Assembly: GCF_006335015.1 (NCBI RefSeq)
Contig: NZ_VDGT01000026.1
Coordinates: 30,235-94,234, forward strand
Reading direction: 5' to 3'
DNA length: 64,000 bases
Source of the DNA: Streptomyces sedi
Lineage (GTDB): Bacteria > Actinomycetota > Actinomycetes > Streptomycetales > Streptomycetaceae
Both the position numbers and the translations under genes were made by a program. The notes below the pieces were generated by a model. That model saw nothing but the letters and a program-made list of their open reading frames with translations. It had not been told where the DNA came from and did not search any database. Shown here piece after piece: positions 23,940 to 31,161 of this stretch (position 1 is the stretch's first letter; each line of letters begins with the position of its first letter).

Positions 23940-25307
23940 GTGAACCACACCTATTCCGTCGATGACTTTCTCGTGCACTCCGAGCACTGTGCTCAGAAGG
24001 CGGAGGACTTGCTCGATCTGGACTGGGACGAGCACTGGGACATCGCGGTCCGTGTGTATCTGCTGGACCGGTGGCTCCGCGAGGACGATTCCGGGAGGCT
24101 TGCCGTCAGCACGGCGTTGCGCGTCGATCAGGAGGACGTCGGGCTGGAAACGGACGACTTGGAGGACAGCGGGCTGTTTCGCGGCGGCGCCTCTGACGGC
24201 GCGCCGTGGCGGATTCCTCGCGGCTGCCGTTCCGTGCCGGTGGCCGTCGCCGCCTCCACCGTGGGTCGGGCCGTGCTCGCCGGGGGAGAGGCACCGTCGT
24301 CCCGGGTCGCACTGCTCGCCGAGAACCTGCGCGAGACGATCGCGGCGGTGGCGGAGGAGGCGGTACTGGTGACGGTGGAAGACCCCGCCACCGGCGCGCT
24401 CGCCTCAGGCGAGACGCATGTGGTTCTGCGGGGGACTCTCTGGGCCACACCGGCCATCCGCGTCAGCGTCATACCTCGCGTCTCCTCTGTATCCCGCATA
24501 CCGGGTGAGCCGCACACCGCCGGCTCGGGCGAGGGAAGGGGCGAGGGGGGACTCGACCCGGCGTGTGTCCTCGTGGGGTGCGCGCTCGGGGCCCGTCTCG
24601 CGCCGGAGGAGCACCGGCTTGCGGAGGGGAGAACACGCGCCGTCTGTGCGGGGACGGTGCTGGCCGCGCTTCAGGAGTGTGACGGGCGCGCCGCCTTCAA
24701 GGTCGACTGGCGGCCCCACGGGATCGAGCCGGGACGTCACGACGATCCCGTCGCCGTGCGTGCCTGGTGGGAGAAGACCACCTGGCGTGAGCGGTACACC
24801 GAGGATCATGTGGAGATCTACTACGACTACGGCGCGGGTGACTGGATCGGGAAACACACCCATCTGGCGCCCACTGCGGAGGAACTGGCGGCCCTGGACG
24901 GCGAGCACGCCGAGGAAGCCGAGGACGACTGGCTGGGGGCACGCATCCTCGACCTCGGCGAGCCCGGTGAGACGCCAGTCGGGTCCTGGATCCTGGGCGA
25001 GCCCATGAGCTTCCTGGGCCCGCACGCCTTTTCGGCCGAGGTCGAGGCGCTGCGCCGGACTCTGGCAGCCGGCCTCCGGGACGGCGAGCTGTCCGCCGCC
25101 CTGCTGGAGGAGCTACTCATCCGACCTGTGGCGAGGGTCGGCGGCTCCCAGCACCAGGTGGCGGTCTGGGCCGACGCGGACGAGGACGGGGCGTTCTGGC
25201 CGACCTTCGACGGCGGGCTTGACCGCTACGAGGACGCGCGGCGGCTCCTGGTCGTCGGACCGACCGAAGCGCTCTACATCGTCTTCAGGGGGGAGATGGG
25301 CGAATGA
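23940..25307 (+). CDS. Hypothetical protein, 455 residues, three-part composition
   Basis: I do not recognise this protein. It starts at a GTG behind GGGAGGTAG with VNHTYSVDDFLVHSEHCAQK and is acidic for 120 residues. A middle part (about 170-250) is glycine- and arginine-rich with a low-complexity GSGEGRGEGG stretch and looks least protein-like. The last 200 residues are again well-formed and acidic: AWWEKTTWRERYTEDHVEIY, DWLGARILDLGEPGETP, and a final VGPTEALYIVFRGEMG. It may be two former genes joined, or a single protein with a linker. The SUKH-like gene lies 107 bases upstream and may belong to the same unit. No membrane span or signal peptide. Confidence 0.55.
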   Translation: MNHTYSVDDFLVHSEHCAQKAEDLLDLDWDEHWDIAVRVYLLDRWLREDDSGRLAVSTALRVDQEDVGLETDDLEDSGLFRGGASDGAPWRIPRGCRSVPVAVAASTVGRAVLAGGEAPSSRVALLAENLRETIAAVAEEAVLVTVEDPATGALASGETHVVLRGTLWATPAIRVSVIPRVSSVSRIPGEPHTAGSGEGRGEGGLDPACVLVGCALGARLAPEEHRLAEGRTRAVCAGTVLAALQECDGRAAFKVDWRPHGIEPGRHDDPVAVRAWWEKTTWRERYTEDHVEIYYDYGAGDWIGKHTHLAPTAEELAALDGEHAEEAEDDWLGARILDLGEPGETPVGSWILGEPMSFLGPHAFSAEVEALRRTLAAGLRDGELSAALLEELLIRPVARVGGSQHQVAVWADADEDGAFWPTFDGGLDRYEDARRLLVVGPTEALYIVFRGEMGE

Positions 25308-25395
25308 AAGCCCCGCTTGGGAGGAACGCAACGAGACCGGCTGGTAGTGACAGTCGAACGTTTTCCTCCCGCGTGTGTCGGTAGGGCTCCTTGCC

Positions 25396-26064
25396 ATGGA
25401 AGGTCCACGGAGCGTGGGGCGGCTGGCACTTTTCGACCTGGATGACACGCTCGTCGATCGCGGCCGGGGATTCGCGCGGTGGGCCCGCGAGTTCGCCCTC
25501 TCCCGGGGGTGGGGGGAACGCGAGGAACGGTGGTTGCTGGCGAGCGATCAGGAAAGCACGGGCGGCCGGCGGGAGTTCTTCGGGCGGGTGCGGGAGGAGT
25601 TCGGGCTGGCCGAGTCCGCCGACGAGTTGTGGGCCGGGTACCGGTCCCGAATGCCGGACCTGGTGGTCTGTCCACCGGAGACGTTGAACGGACTGACCGC
25701 CCTCCGGCGCGCCGGCTGGCGGGTCGGCGTCGTCACCAACGGGGCGCACGACAACCAGTCGGCGAAGATCGAACGCACCGGGATCGGCGCTGTCGTCGAC
25801 GGTTTCTGCACCTCGGGGGAACTCGGGATCCGCAAGCCCGACGCGCGCGTCTTCCGCGTGGCGGCCGAGCGATGCGGCGCGGACCTCGCGCGCGGTGGAT
25901 GGATGGTGGGCGACCACCCGACGGACGACATCGCCGGGGGCCGCGCGGCCGGCCTCCACACGGTCTGGATCACCCACGGCCGCCCCCGCCCCGCCGGCAC
26001 CCCGGCGGAGCTGGAGGCGGCCGACGCGACGGAGGCGATCGCCCTGCTCGGGCGGCGGAGCTGA
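25396..26064 (+). CDS. HAD-superfamily hydrolase
   Basis: A 222-residue haloacid-dehalogenase-type phosphohydrolase. Motif I is FDLDDTL (D14 and D16, nucleophile and acid/base), motif II is the VVTNG threonine, motif III the lysine in GIRKPDARVF, and motif IV GDHPTDDIAGG. A helical cap lies between motifs I and II (subclass I). The HAD-IA layout is that of phosphoglycolate- or FMN-phosphatase-like enzymes; the substrate is not determinable. I chose the ATG at 25396 over the GTG at 25375, because motif I then lies at the normal distance from the start. Confidence 0.88.
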   Translation: MEGPRSVGRLALFDLDDTLVDRGRGFARWAREFALSRGWGEREERWLLASDQESTGGRREFFGRVREEFGLAESADELWAGYRSRMPDLVVCPPETLNGLTALRRAGWRVGVVTNGAHDNQSAKIERTGIGAVVDGFCTSGELGIRKPDARVFRVAAERCGADLARGGWMVGDHPTDDIAGGRAAGLHTVWITHGRPRPAGTPAELEAADATEAIALLGRRS

Positions 26065-26154
26065 GCCGGGTGAAGAGCGCGAGGGTTTCGCGTAGGCGAG
26101 GGCGTTCGATAATCCTCGGGAAGGGTGGATATCCCCAGGCGACGGAGGAGCCGC

Positions 26155-26727
26155 GTGCCCCACGAGGACCACGTCCCCACGTTCGACGGTACCGAGCGCG
26201 TCGAGGTGCGGACGTTGCGGGACGTGCCCGGTGTCATCGCCGTGGCCCACGAGTTGGGGTACGCGCTGACGACCCACCGGGTGCAGGGCACCGGAGGGCC
26301 GATCCTGCTGCGCTTCGTCCGCGACGACGGTGAGCCCGCCCGGGCGCGCGCCGCGTGGGCGCGCTATCACTACGGGGTCAACGGCGCCTGGTGGGCGACC
26401 GCGTGGCCGCCGCACGCGCCGCCGGGGTCGCTCGCGCCGCGCGAGGCCGCGAAGTACCGGCTCAAGCTCTTCCTGCTGACGCGGTACCCGCTTCGGCAGG
26501 TCAGGGCGCGGGTGGCGGCGCTGAGCGCGGCGCTCGTGGCCGTCGCGGTGTGGCTGCTCTTCGTGGCGTGGGTGCTGATCCCGTTCTGCGTGGCGCTGGC
26601 CGCGCTGTACGTGGTGGCCAACCCGGTCTCGGCGGGCCGGCGCGCCACGCGGGAGGCGGAGTACCGGACGGTGTTGAGCCGGTTCGAGGCGCAGCGGGTC
26701 TACTGGAGTCACGAGGGCGCGGGCTGA
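26155..26727 (+). CDS. Small membrane protein of unknown function
   Basis: A 190-residue protein from the GTG at 26155, which has GGAGGAG at good spacing. The first 110 residues are soluble (a small alpha/beta-looking domain ending in a WWATAWPPHAP segment). A hydrophobic hairpin of about 45 residues (LSAALVAVAVWLLFVAWVL, then CVALAALYVVA) follows, then a short basic tail. I recognise no family. It is transcribed alone or with the HAD gene 90 bases upstream. Confidence 0.65.
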   Translation: MPHEDHVPTFDGTERVEVRTLRDVPGVIAVAHELGYALTTHRVQGTGGPILLRFVRDDGEPARARAAWARYHYGVNGAWWATAWPPHAPPGSLAPREAAKYRLKLFLLTRYPLRQVRARVAALSAALVAVAVWLLFVAWVLIPFCVALAALYVVANPVSAGRRATREAEYRTVLSRFEAQRVYWSHEGAG

Positions 26728-26813
26728 GGCTCTGGCGGGTGAACGCTCTGGGGTGGTCGTTCAAGGGCTGGTGTTGTCGGGAGGTGCCAAAGGATGGCCG
26801 GTTCTGATTGACC

Positions 26814-26827
26814 TTACTTGTGAGTAA
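26814..26827. promoter_or_regulatory. Dyad TTACT-tgtg-AGTAA before the hydroxylase gene
   Basis: TTACTTGTGAGTAA is a five-base inverted repeat with a four-base centre, 43 bases before the start at 26871. TTGACC overlaps it on the left (26808-26813), so it sits in the probable promoter. Its regulator is unknown; no regulator gene is adjacent. Confidence 0.5.
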
Positions 26828-26870
26828 CGACGTATAGCCGGGCGCCCGGTTCCGCACCTACGGTCGTTTC

Positions 26871-27737
26871 ATGCCGAACCTGCCCGATGTCGTCCTGTGG
26901 TCCATACCCGCGTTCGTGCTGCTCACCGTCGTCGAGATGGTGAGCCACCGGCTCCACGGGGACGAGGAGGAAGCCGGCTACGAGACGAAGGACACCGCGA
27001 CCAGTCTCAGCATGGGCCTGGGGAGTCTCGTGTTCGACTTCCTGTGGAAGATCCCGATCGTCGCGGTCTACACGGTGGTCTACGAACTGACGCCGCTGCG
27101 CGTCCCGTTCGGGTGGTGGACGTTCCCGCTGCTGCTGCTCGTGCAGGACTTCTTCTACTACTGGTCGCACCGGGGCCACCACGTCATCCGGATCCTGTGG
27201 GCGTGCCACGTGGTGCACCACAGCAGTCAGAAGTTCAACTTCACCACCGCCCTGCGGCAGCCCTGGACCAGTCTGACCTCGTGGCCGTTCTATCTGCCGA
27301 TGATCGTGCTCGGGGTGCATCCGGCGGCCGTCGCGTTCTGCTCCGCGGTCAACCTCGTGTACCAGTTCTGGATCCACACCGAGCGGGTGGACCGGCTGCC
27401 GCGGCCGTTCGAGTTCGTGCTGAACACGCCCTCGCACCACCGTGTGCACCACGCCTCGCAGGGCGACTACCTGGACCGGAACTTCGGCGGCATCCTGATC
27501 GTGTGGGACCGGGCCTTCGGCTCCTGGGCCGCGGAGGAGCAGCGGCCGGTCTACGGGCTCACCAAGAACATCGACACCTACAACCCACTGCGCGTCGCCA
27601 CCCACGAGTACGCCGCCATCGCGCGCGACGTGCGCGCGGCGCGCGACTGGCGCGAGCGCGCCGGGCGCGTCTTCGGCGGGCCGGGGTGGCAACCACGCGC
27701 CCGGGGCGCGGCGGAGCCGGTGGAGCGCGCCGGGTGA
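26871..27737 (+). CDS. Fatty acid hydroxylase / sterol desaturase family membrane protein
   Basis: A 288-residue di-iron membrane oxidase. The three histidine boxes are present: HRGHH (100-104), HVVHH (113-117) and SHHRVHH (188-194), placed between about four to five membrane spans. Members include sterol desaturases, fatty acid hydroxylases, carotenoid hydroxylases and the ether-lipid-cleaving alkylglycerol monooxygenase. The gene overlaps the following lysoplasmalogenase-like gene (GTGA), which favours an ether-lipid role, by inference. The C-terminal 40 residues are basic and cytosolic. The upstream dyad at 26814 suggests its own promoter. Confidence 0.88.
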   Translation: MPNLPDVVLWSIPAFVLLTVVEMVSHRLHGDEEEAGYETKDTATSLSMGLGSLVFDFLWKIPIVAVYTVVYELTPLRVPFGWWTFPLLLLVQDFFYYWSHRGHHVIRILWACHVVHHSSQKFNFTTALRQPWTSLTSWPFYLPMIVLGVHPAAVAFCSAVNLVYQFWIHTERVDRLPRPFEFVLNTPSHHRVHHASQGDYLDRNFGGILIVWDRAFGSWAAEEQRPVYGLTKNIDTYNPLRVATHEYAAIARDVRAARDWRERAGRVFGGPGWQPRARGAAEPVERAG

Positions 27738-28378
27738 ACGTGTGGGGCGGTGTCCCGGCGCGGGTGTGGCGTGGCGCGTTCCTCACCGCCGTGGCGGTCG
27801 ATCTCGGATCGCTGCTGATCGGGTTCGATCTCGGCCACTTCGTCGCCAAGCCGCTGCTGATGCCGTTGCTCGCGGCCTGGGCGGCGGCCAGCGGGGCGCC
27901 CCGACTCCTCGTCGTGGCGCTGCTGTTCGGCTGGGGCGGCGACGTGTTCCTGCTGCTCGACGCGGATGCCGCCTTTCTCGCCGGGATGGGCTCGTTCGCC
28001 GTCGGGCACGTCTGCTATCTGGTGCTTTTCGGGCGTCGGAGAGCATCGGTGCCGCTCGGCCTCGGGTACGCGGTGGTGCTCGTGGGCGCCGTGGCCCTGC
28101 TCTGGCCGGACCTCCCCGCCGAGCTGCGGATACCGGTGGCCGGCTACTCGCTGCTGCTCGCCGCCATGGCCTACCGGGCGAGCGCGCTCGGTGTGCTCAC
28201 GGGGATCGGCGGGGCGTTGTTCCTGGTCTCCGACACGCTGATCGCGACGGACATCGCGGAGTGGCCGCAGCTGCCCGCCCCCGACCTGTGGGTGATGGCG
28301 ACGTACGTTGCCGCCCAGTATCTGCTCGCGACGGGCATCCTCGGGGCAGACCGGCGAGCGGGACAGCCCCCGGACTGA
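27734..28378 (+). CDS. YhhN / TMEM86-family lysoplasmalogenase-like membrane protein
   Basis: A 214-residue protein with about eight predicted membrane spans. Family marks are KPLLMPLLAAW near the N-terminus, LLFGWGGDVFLLLD, FAVGHVCYLVLF and GALFLVSDTLIA; the two acidic positions (GD-LLL and SD) are those thought to serve catalysis in the YhhN family. Characterised members hydrolyse the vinyl-ether bond of lysoplasmalogens. Its GTG overlaps the stop of the hydroxylase gene, so the two products are made together. A second in-frame GTG lies six bases downstream. Confidence 0.88.
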   Translation: MNVWGGVPARVWRGAFLTAVAVDLGSLLIGFDLGHFVAKPLLMPLLAAWAAASGAPRLLVVALLFGWGGDVFLLLDADAAFLAGMGSFAVGHVCYLVLFGRRRASVPLGLGYAVVLVGAVALLWPDLPAELRIPVAGYSLLLAAMAYRASALGVLTGIGGALFLVSDTLIATDIAEWPQLPAPDLWVMATYVAAQYLLATGILGADRRAGQPPD

Positions 28379-28410
28379 GGCTGGCCCCACCCGGAGGCTG
28401 GCCCCACCCG
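28377..28410. repeat. 17-base tandem duplication
   Basis: GAGGCTGGCCCCACCCG occurs twice back to back (28377-28393, 28394-28410), followed by a partial third copy. It begins in the stop codon of the YhhN gene. Confidence 0.75.
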
Positions 28411-28497
28411 GAGGCGGGGGGCAGCCGGATGGTGGCGGGGGCGGGGCGTCGACAGGATCAGCGGGACCTGGAGCGACGACCGAGGGGTGGGCCGGCA

Positions 28498-29661
28498 ATG
28501 GCCGTGAAGAGGGGGAACCGGCTGCGGGCGACGGCCGTCGCCGTGGCCGTGTGCGGCGTGACGGGGACCGTCGCGTGCGGCACCGGCGAGGGGGACCGGT
28601 TGCGGTCCGACGCCGAGGCGATCGTCGACACCGGCGTCACCGGGGTGCAGGCCCGCGCCACCGGGCCCGACGGTGCGTCGGAGAGCGTCGCCGCCGGCGT
28701 CGCCGACGTCGGCACCGACCGGGAGGTCGCGCCCGACGGCCACTTCCGGATCGGCAGCGTCAACAAGACCCTGGTGGCCACCGTGGTGCTCCAACTCGCC
28801 GCCGAGGAACGGCTGTCGCTGGACGACACCGCCGAGGAGTGGCTGCCCGGGGTGGTGCGGGGCAACGGCCACGACGGGCGGCTGATGACCGTGCGGCAAC
28901 TCCTCCAGCACACCGCCGGCGTGCACGACGGCGACTACCCGGTGCGCGGCGGCTCCGCCGAGCGCTACCGGGAGAGCCGCCACGAGGTGTACACCCCGGA
29001 GGAGATCGTGGCCGCCGCGATGCGGGGCGCGCCGGACTTCGCGCCGGGCGAGGGCTGGAGCTACTCCAACACCGGCTATGTGCTGCTGGGGATGGTCGTC
29101 GAACGGGTCACCGGCCGCCCCTGGCAGGACGAGGTCGAGGCGCGGATCCTCCGGCCGCTCGGGATGCGGGACACCACCTGGCCCGGCGACGACCCGGGGC
29201 TGCCCGAGCCGCACGCCAACGGCTACACCCGCTTCGCCCCGGGGGAGGAACTGGTCGACACCACCGAACTCGTCGACGCCGACGCCTCGGGCGGCTATGT
29301 CTCGACCACCGCCGACCTGGACCGTTTCGCCCGCGCGCTGTTCGACGGCACGCTGCTGGAGGAGGCGGAACGGGCCGAGCTGACCGGAACCGTGCCCGTG
29401 GGGGAGGACGACACCCCCTGGGAGGAGGCGGGTTACGGGCTGGGGATCTTCTCCCGCGCCCTGTCGTGCGGCGGTACCGTGTGGATACCGAGCGGCGACC
29501 AGATCGGCTACCGCACGCGCGTCGGCGTCACCGAGGACGGGCGGAGCAGCGTCGTCGTCTCGATGTCCACCCAGCTCCAGGACTCGGCGGAGAGCGCCCT
29601 CGCCCAGGAGGCCGCGGCCACCGAGCTGATCGACAACGCGCTCTGCGCGGAGGACGGTTGA
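28498..29661 (+). CDS. Serine hydrolase (beta-lactamase/DD-peptidase fold), probable lipoprotein
   Basis: A 387-residue paralogue of the protein at 9244, similar in block order throughout (GVTGVQAR, DGHFRIGS, HLLQHTAG-like QLLQHTAGVHD, FAPGEGW-YSN, RPLGM, GGYVSTTADL). The signal ends at a possible lipobox with C27 (TVAC). Motif one is SVNK (S87, K90) and motif two YSN (189-191). The third motif, HEG in the paralogue, reads PSG in the segment VWIPSGDQIGY, so the usual histidine or lysine is missing. The enzyme may have altered activity or have become a binding protein. It is transcribed alone behind the tandem repeat. Confidence 0.85.
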   Translation: MAVKRGNRLRATAVAVAVCGVTGTVACGTGEGDRLRSDAEAIVDTGVTGVQARATGPDGASESVAAGVADVGTDREVAPDGHFRIGSVNKTLVATVVLQLAAEERLSLDDTAEEWLPGVVRGNGHDGRLMTVRQLLQHTAGVHDGDYPVRGGSAERYRESRHEVYTPEEIVAAAMRGAPDFAPGEGWSYSNTGYVLLGMVVERVTGRPWQDEVEARILRPLGMRDTTWPGDDPGLPEPHANGYTRFAPGEELVDTTELVDADASGGYVSTTADLDRFARALFDGTLLEEAERAELTGTVPVGEDDTPWEEAGYGLGIFSRALSCGGTVWIPSGDQIGYRTRVGVTEDGRSSVVVSMSTQLQDSAESALAQEAAATELIDNALCAEDG

Positions 29662-29733
29662 GGCTGGCGCGCCCCGGCCGGTACCCCGTTCCCCCGCTCG
29701 CGGGGAGCGGCGACGTACAGGAGAGGCAGACAG

Positions 29734-30384
29734 GTGACCCGACCACCGCTCCCCAGGACACCTCGGCACGAGTTCCCTCCGGAGCTGCGGCGCCGCCACA
29801 CGTTGGACCACATCAGGGAGTGCGGCATCGGGGCGGTGGCCCAACACCCGGTGACCTACCGCAGATGGGGGCCGGCCAAGTCGATCGTCGTGACGGTCGG
29901 CGTGTTCCTCGGGCTGGGCGTGCTGATGGGGATCGGGGCGTCCAGCGACGGGGAGGTGCCGTTCGTCGTGCCGCCGTTGGCGGCGCTCGGCGCCTGGGCC
30001 GTGCTCTACGGACTGCCCATCCTGCTGCCACTGGCCGTCAGGGACATCCGTCGCCAACGCCGGCTGCACCGGGCGGTGTCCGCGATCCCGCGGGTCGGAG
30101 GCCACACGCTGCCCGGCGAGGTGGGCGACACCCCCGGCCTCGTCGGCTACGACGCGGGGGTGCTGCGCCTGTACACCGCCCGGGGCGTCGCGCTGGAGGT
30201 GCCCTTCCCGAGCATCTACGTGGTGGAGGAGCTGCCGCCCAAGGGCTTCTCCGGGCTGCCCGGCATCGACGTGCTGGCCATGGACGGGACATGGACGGAG
30301 TTCCGCGTCACCGACAACGGAAAGCTGCTGACCACCCTGGAACAGGCCGGCACCCCGGTGCTGCGGGCGGTCAACCGCTTCTGA
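29734..30384 (+). CDS. Membrane protein of unknown function
   Basis: A 216-residue protein from the GTG at 29734 behind AGGAGAGG. A cytosolic basic N-terminus of about 50 residues is followed by two close membrane spans (IVVTVGVFLGLGVLMGIG and the VPPLAALGAWAVLYGLPILL region) and a C-terminal soluble domain of about 110 residues with beta-rich character. I recognise no family. A weak hairpin (GGGCGGC with GCCGCCC, about 30389-30417) follows the stop. Confidence 0.6.
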   Translation: MTRPPLPRTPRHEFPPELRRRHTLDHIRECGIGAVAQHPVTYRRWGPAKSIVVTVGVFLGLGVLMGIGASSDGEVPFVVPPLAALGAWAVLYGLPILLPLAVRDIRRQRRLHRAVSAIPRVGGHTLPGEVGDTPGLVGYDAGVLRLYTARGVALEVPFPSIYVVEELPPKGFSGLPGIDVLAMDGTWTEFRVTDNGKLLTTLEQAGTPVLRAVNRF

Positions 30385-30465
30385 TCCCTCGGGCGGCAGC
30401 CCGGGGCGGGGCCGCCCGTCCCGGGGGACGGTGACGAACGGCGCGACGGGCCGCGCGTCAAGCCG

Positions 30466-30960
30466 TTACTGGGACCAGCTCAGCGCGAGGGACCAGACGT
30501 CGTCGGCATGATGAGGGCCGCCGTCGCCCGGTGGCGTCCGTGCGACGTGGAGAACGGATGAGGTCTCGGAGATCCGGAACGCCGTGAACCCGTGCATCGA
30601 GGAGTCTCCGACCTCCTCCAGGCCGAAGCCGGCTTCCGCGATTCCGGCGGCGAGCGAGGCGAAGGGGACGTGCGTCCGGAACTCTCCGTACTCCTCGCGC
30701 AGCCGCCGCGGAACGACGTCCTCCGCCCAGGCGAGCCGGTGGACCTGCAACGACACGGTGGCGCACCGCCATTCGCCCTCCCGCCTGAGGAAGGAAACCT
30801 CGACCAGACCGTAGTCACGGCGCATTCTCCCCTTGCGGGCGTCATCCACGTAGTCGCCGCCGAGCACCGGTTCCCACTCCGTCGGCAGGGACCCCGCCCC
30901 CAGGCCGCAGACCGTTCCCCGGGTCGCTGTGCGGACGTAGAAGTCGAGGTCGTCGCTCAC
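30466..30960 (-). CDS. Hypothetical soluble protein
   Basis: A 164-residue acidic protein of unknown family. I start it at the GTG at 30960 (VSDDLDFYVRTATRG) because GGAG lies seven bases upstream; the longer frame to 31014 is arginine-rich and unlikely. Visible features are DYGLVEVSFLRREGEWRCATVSLQVHRLAW and a C-terminal DDVWSLALSW. The style (small, acidic, single domain, aromatic-rich strands) is like many toxin-immunity proteins, but nothing nearby supports a toxin. Confidence 0.55.
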   Translation of the reverse strand: MSDDLDFYVRTATRGTVCGLGAGSLPTEWEPVLGGDYVDDARKGRMRRDYGLVEVSFLRREGEWRCATVSLQVHRLAWAEDVVPRRLREEYGEFRTHVPFASLAAGIAEAGFGLEEVGDSSMHGFTAFRISETSSVLHVARTPPGDGGPHHADDVWSLALSWSQ

Positions 30961-31030
30961 ATCTTCTCCAGGGCCTCGCGCGGAAAGCGGACTTCGGGCT
31001 CGGTGGGAACGCACCCCCCGGGTTGATTCT

Positions 31031-31058
31031 CCGCCCGCCCGCCCGCCCGCCCGCCCGC
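31031..31058. repeat. Tetranucleotide repeat (CCCG)n
   Basis: About seven CCCG units run together in the 147-base gap upstream of the hypothetical gene. Such runs are prone to slippage. Confidence 0.85.
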
Positions 31059-31102
31059 ACCGCGAGGCGCTCGGTGCGTGGTGCAGGGCCCCGGTGCCTT
31101 GG

Positions 31103-31140
31103 GCGGGGCCGCCCGTCCCCCCACGGGCGGGCGGCCCCGC
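31103..31140 (-). terminator. G+C-rich hairpin after the aminopeptidase gene
   Basis: GCGGGGCCGCCCGT (31103-31116) pairs with the ACGGGCGG...CGGCCCCGC segment (31123-31140), leaving a small bulge. It lies 22 bases downstream of the stop at 31162 in the direction of transcription. Confidence 0.7.
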
Positions 31141-31161
31141 GTTCCGGTGCGGACCCGGCCG

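Noticed and set aside
31021..31060. (CCCG)n run as a possible CpG-type regulatory element
   Set aside because: Simple slippage repeat; nothing ties it to regulation.
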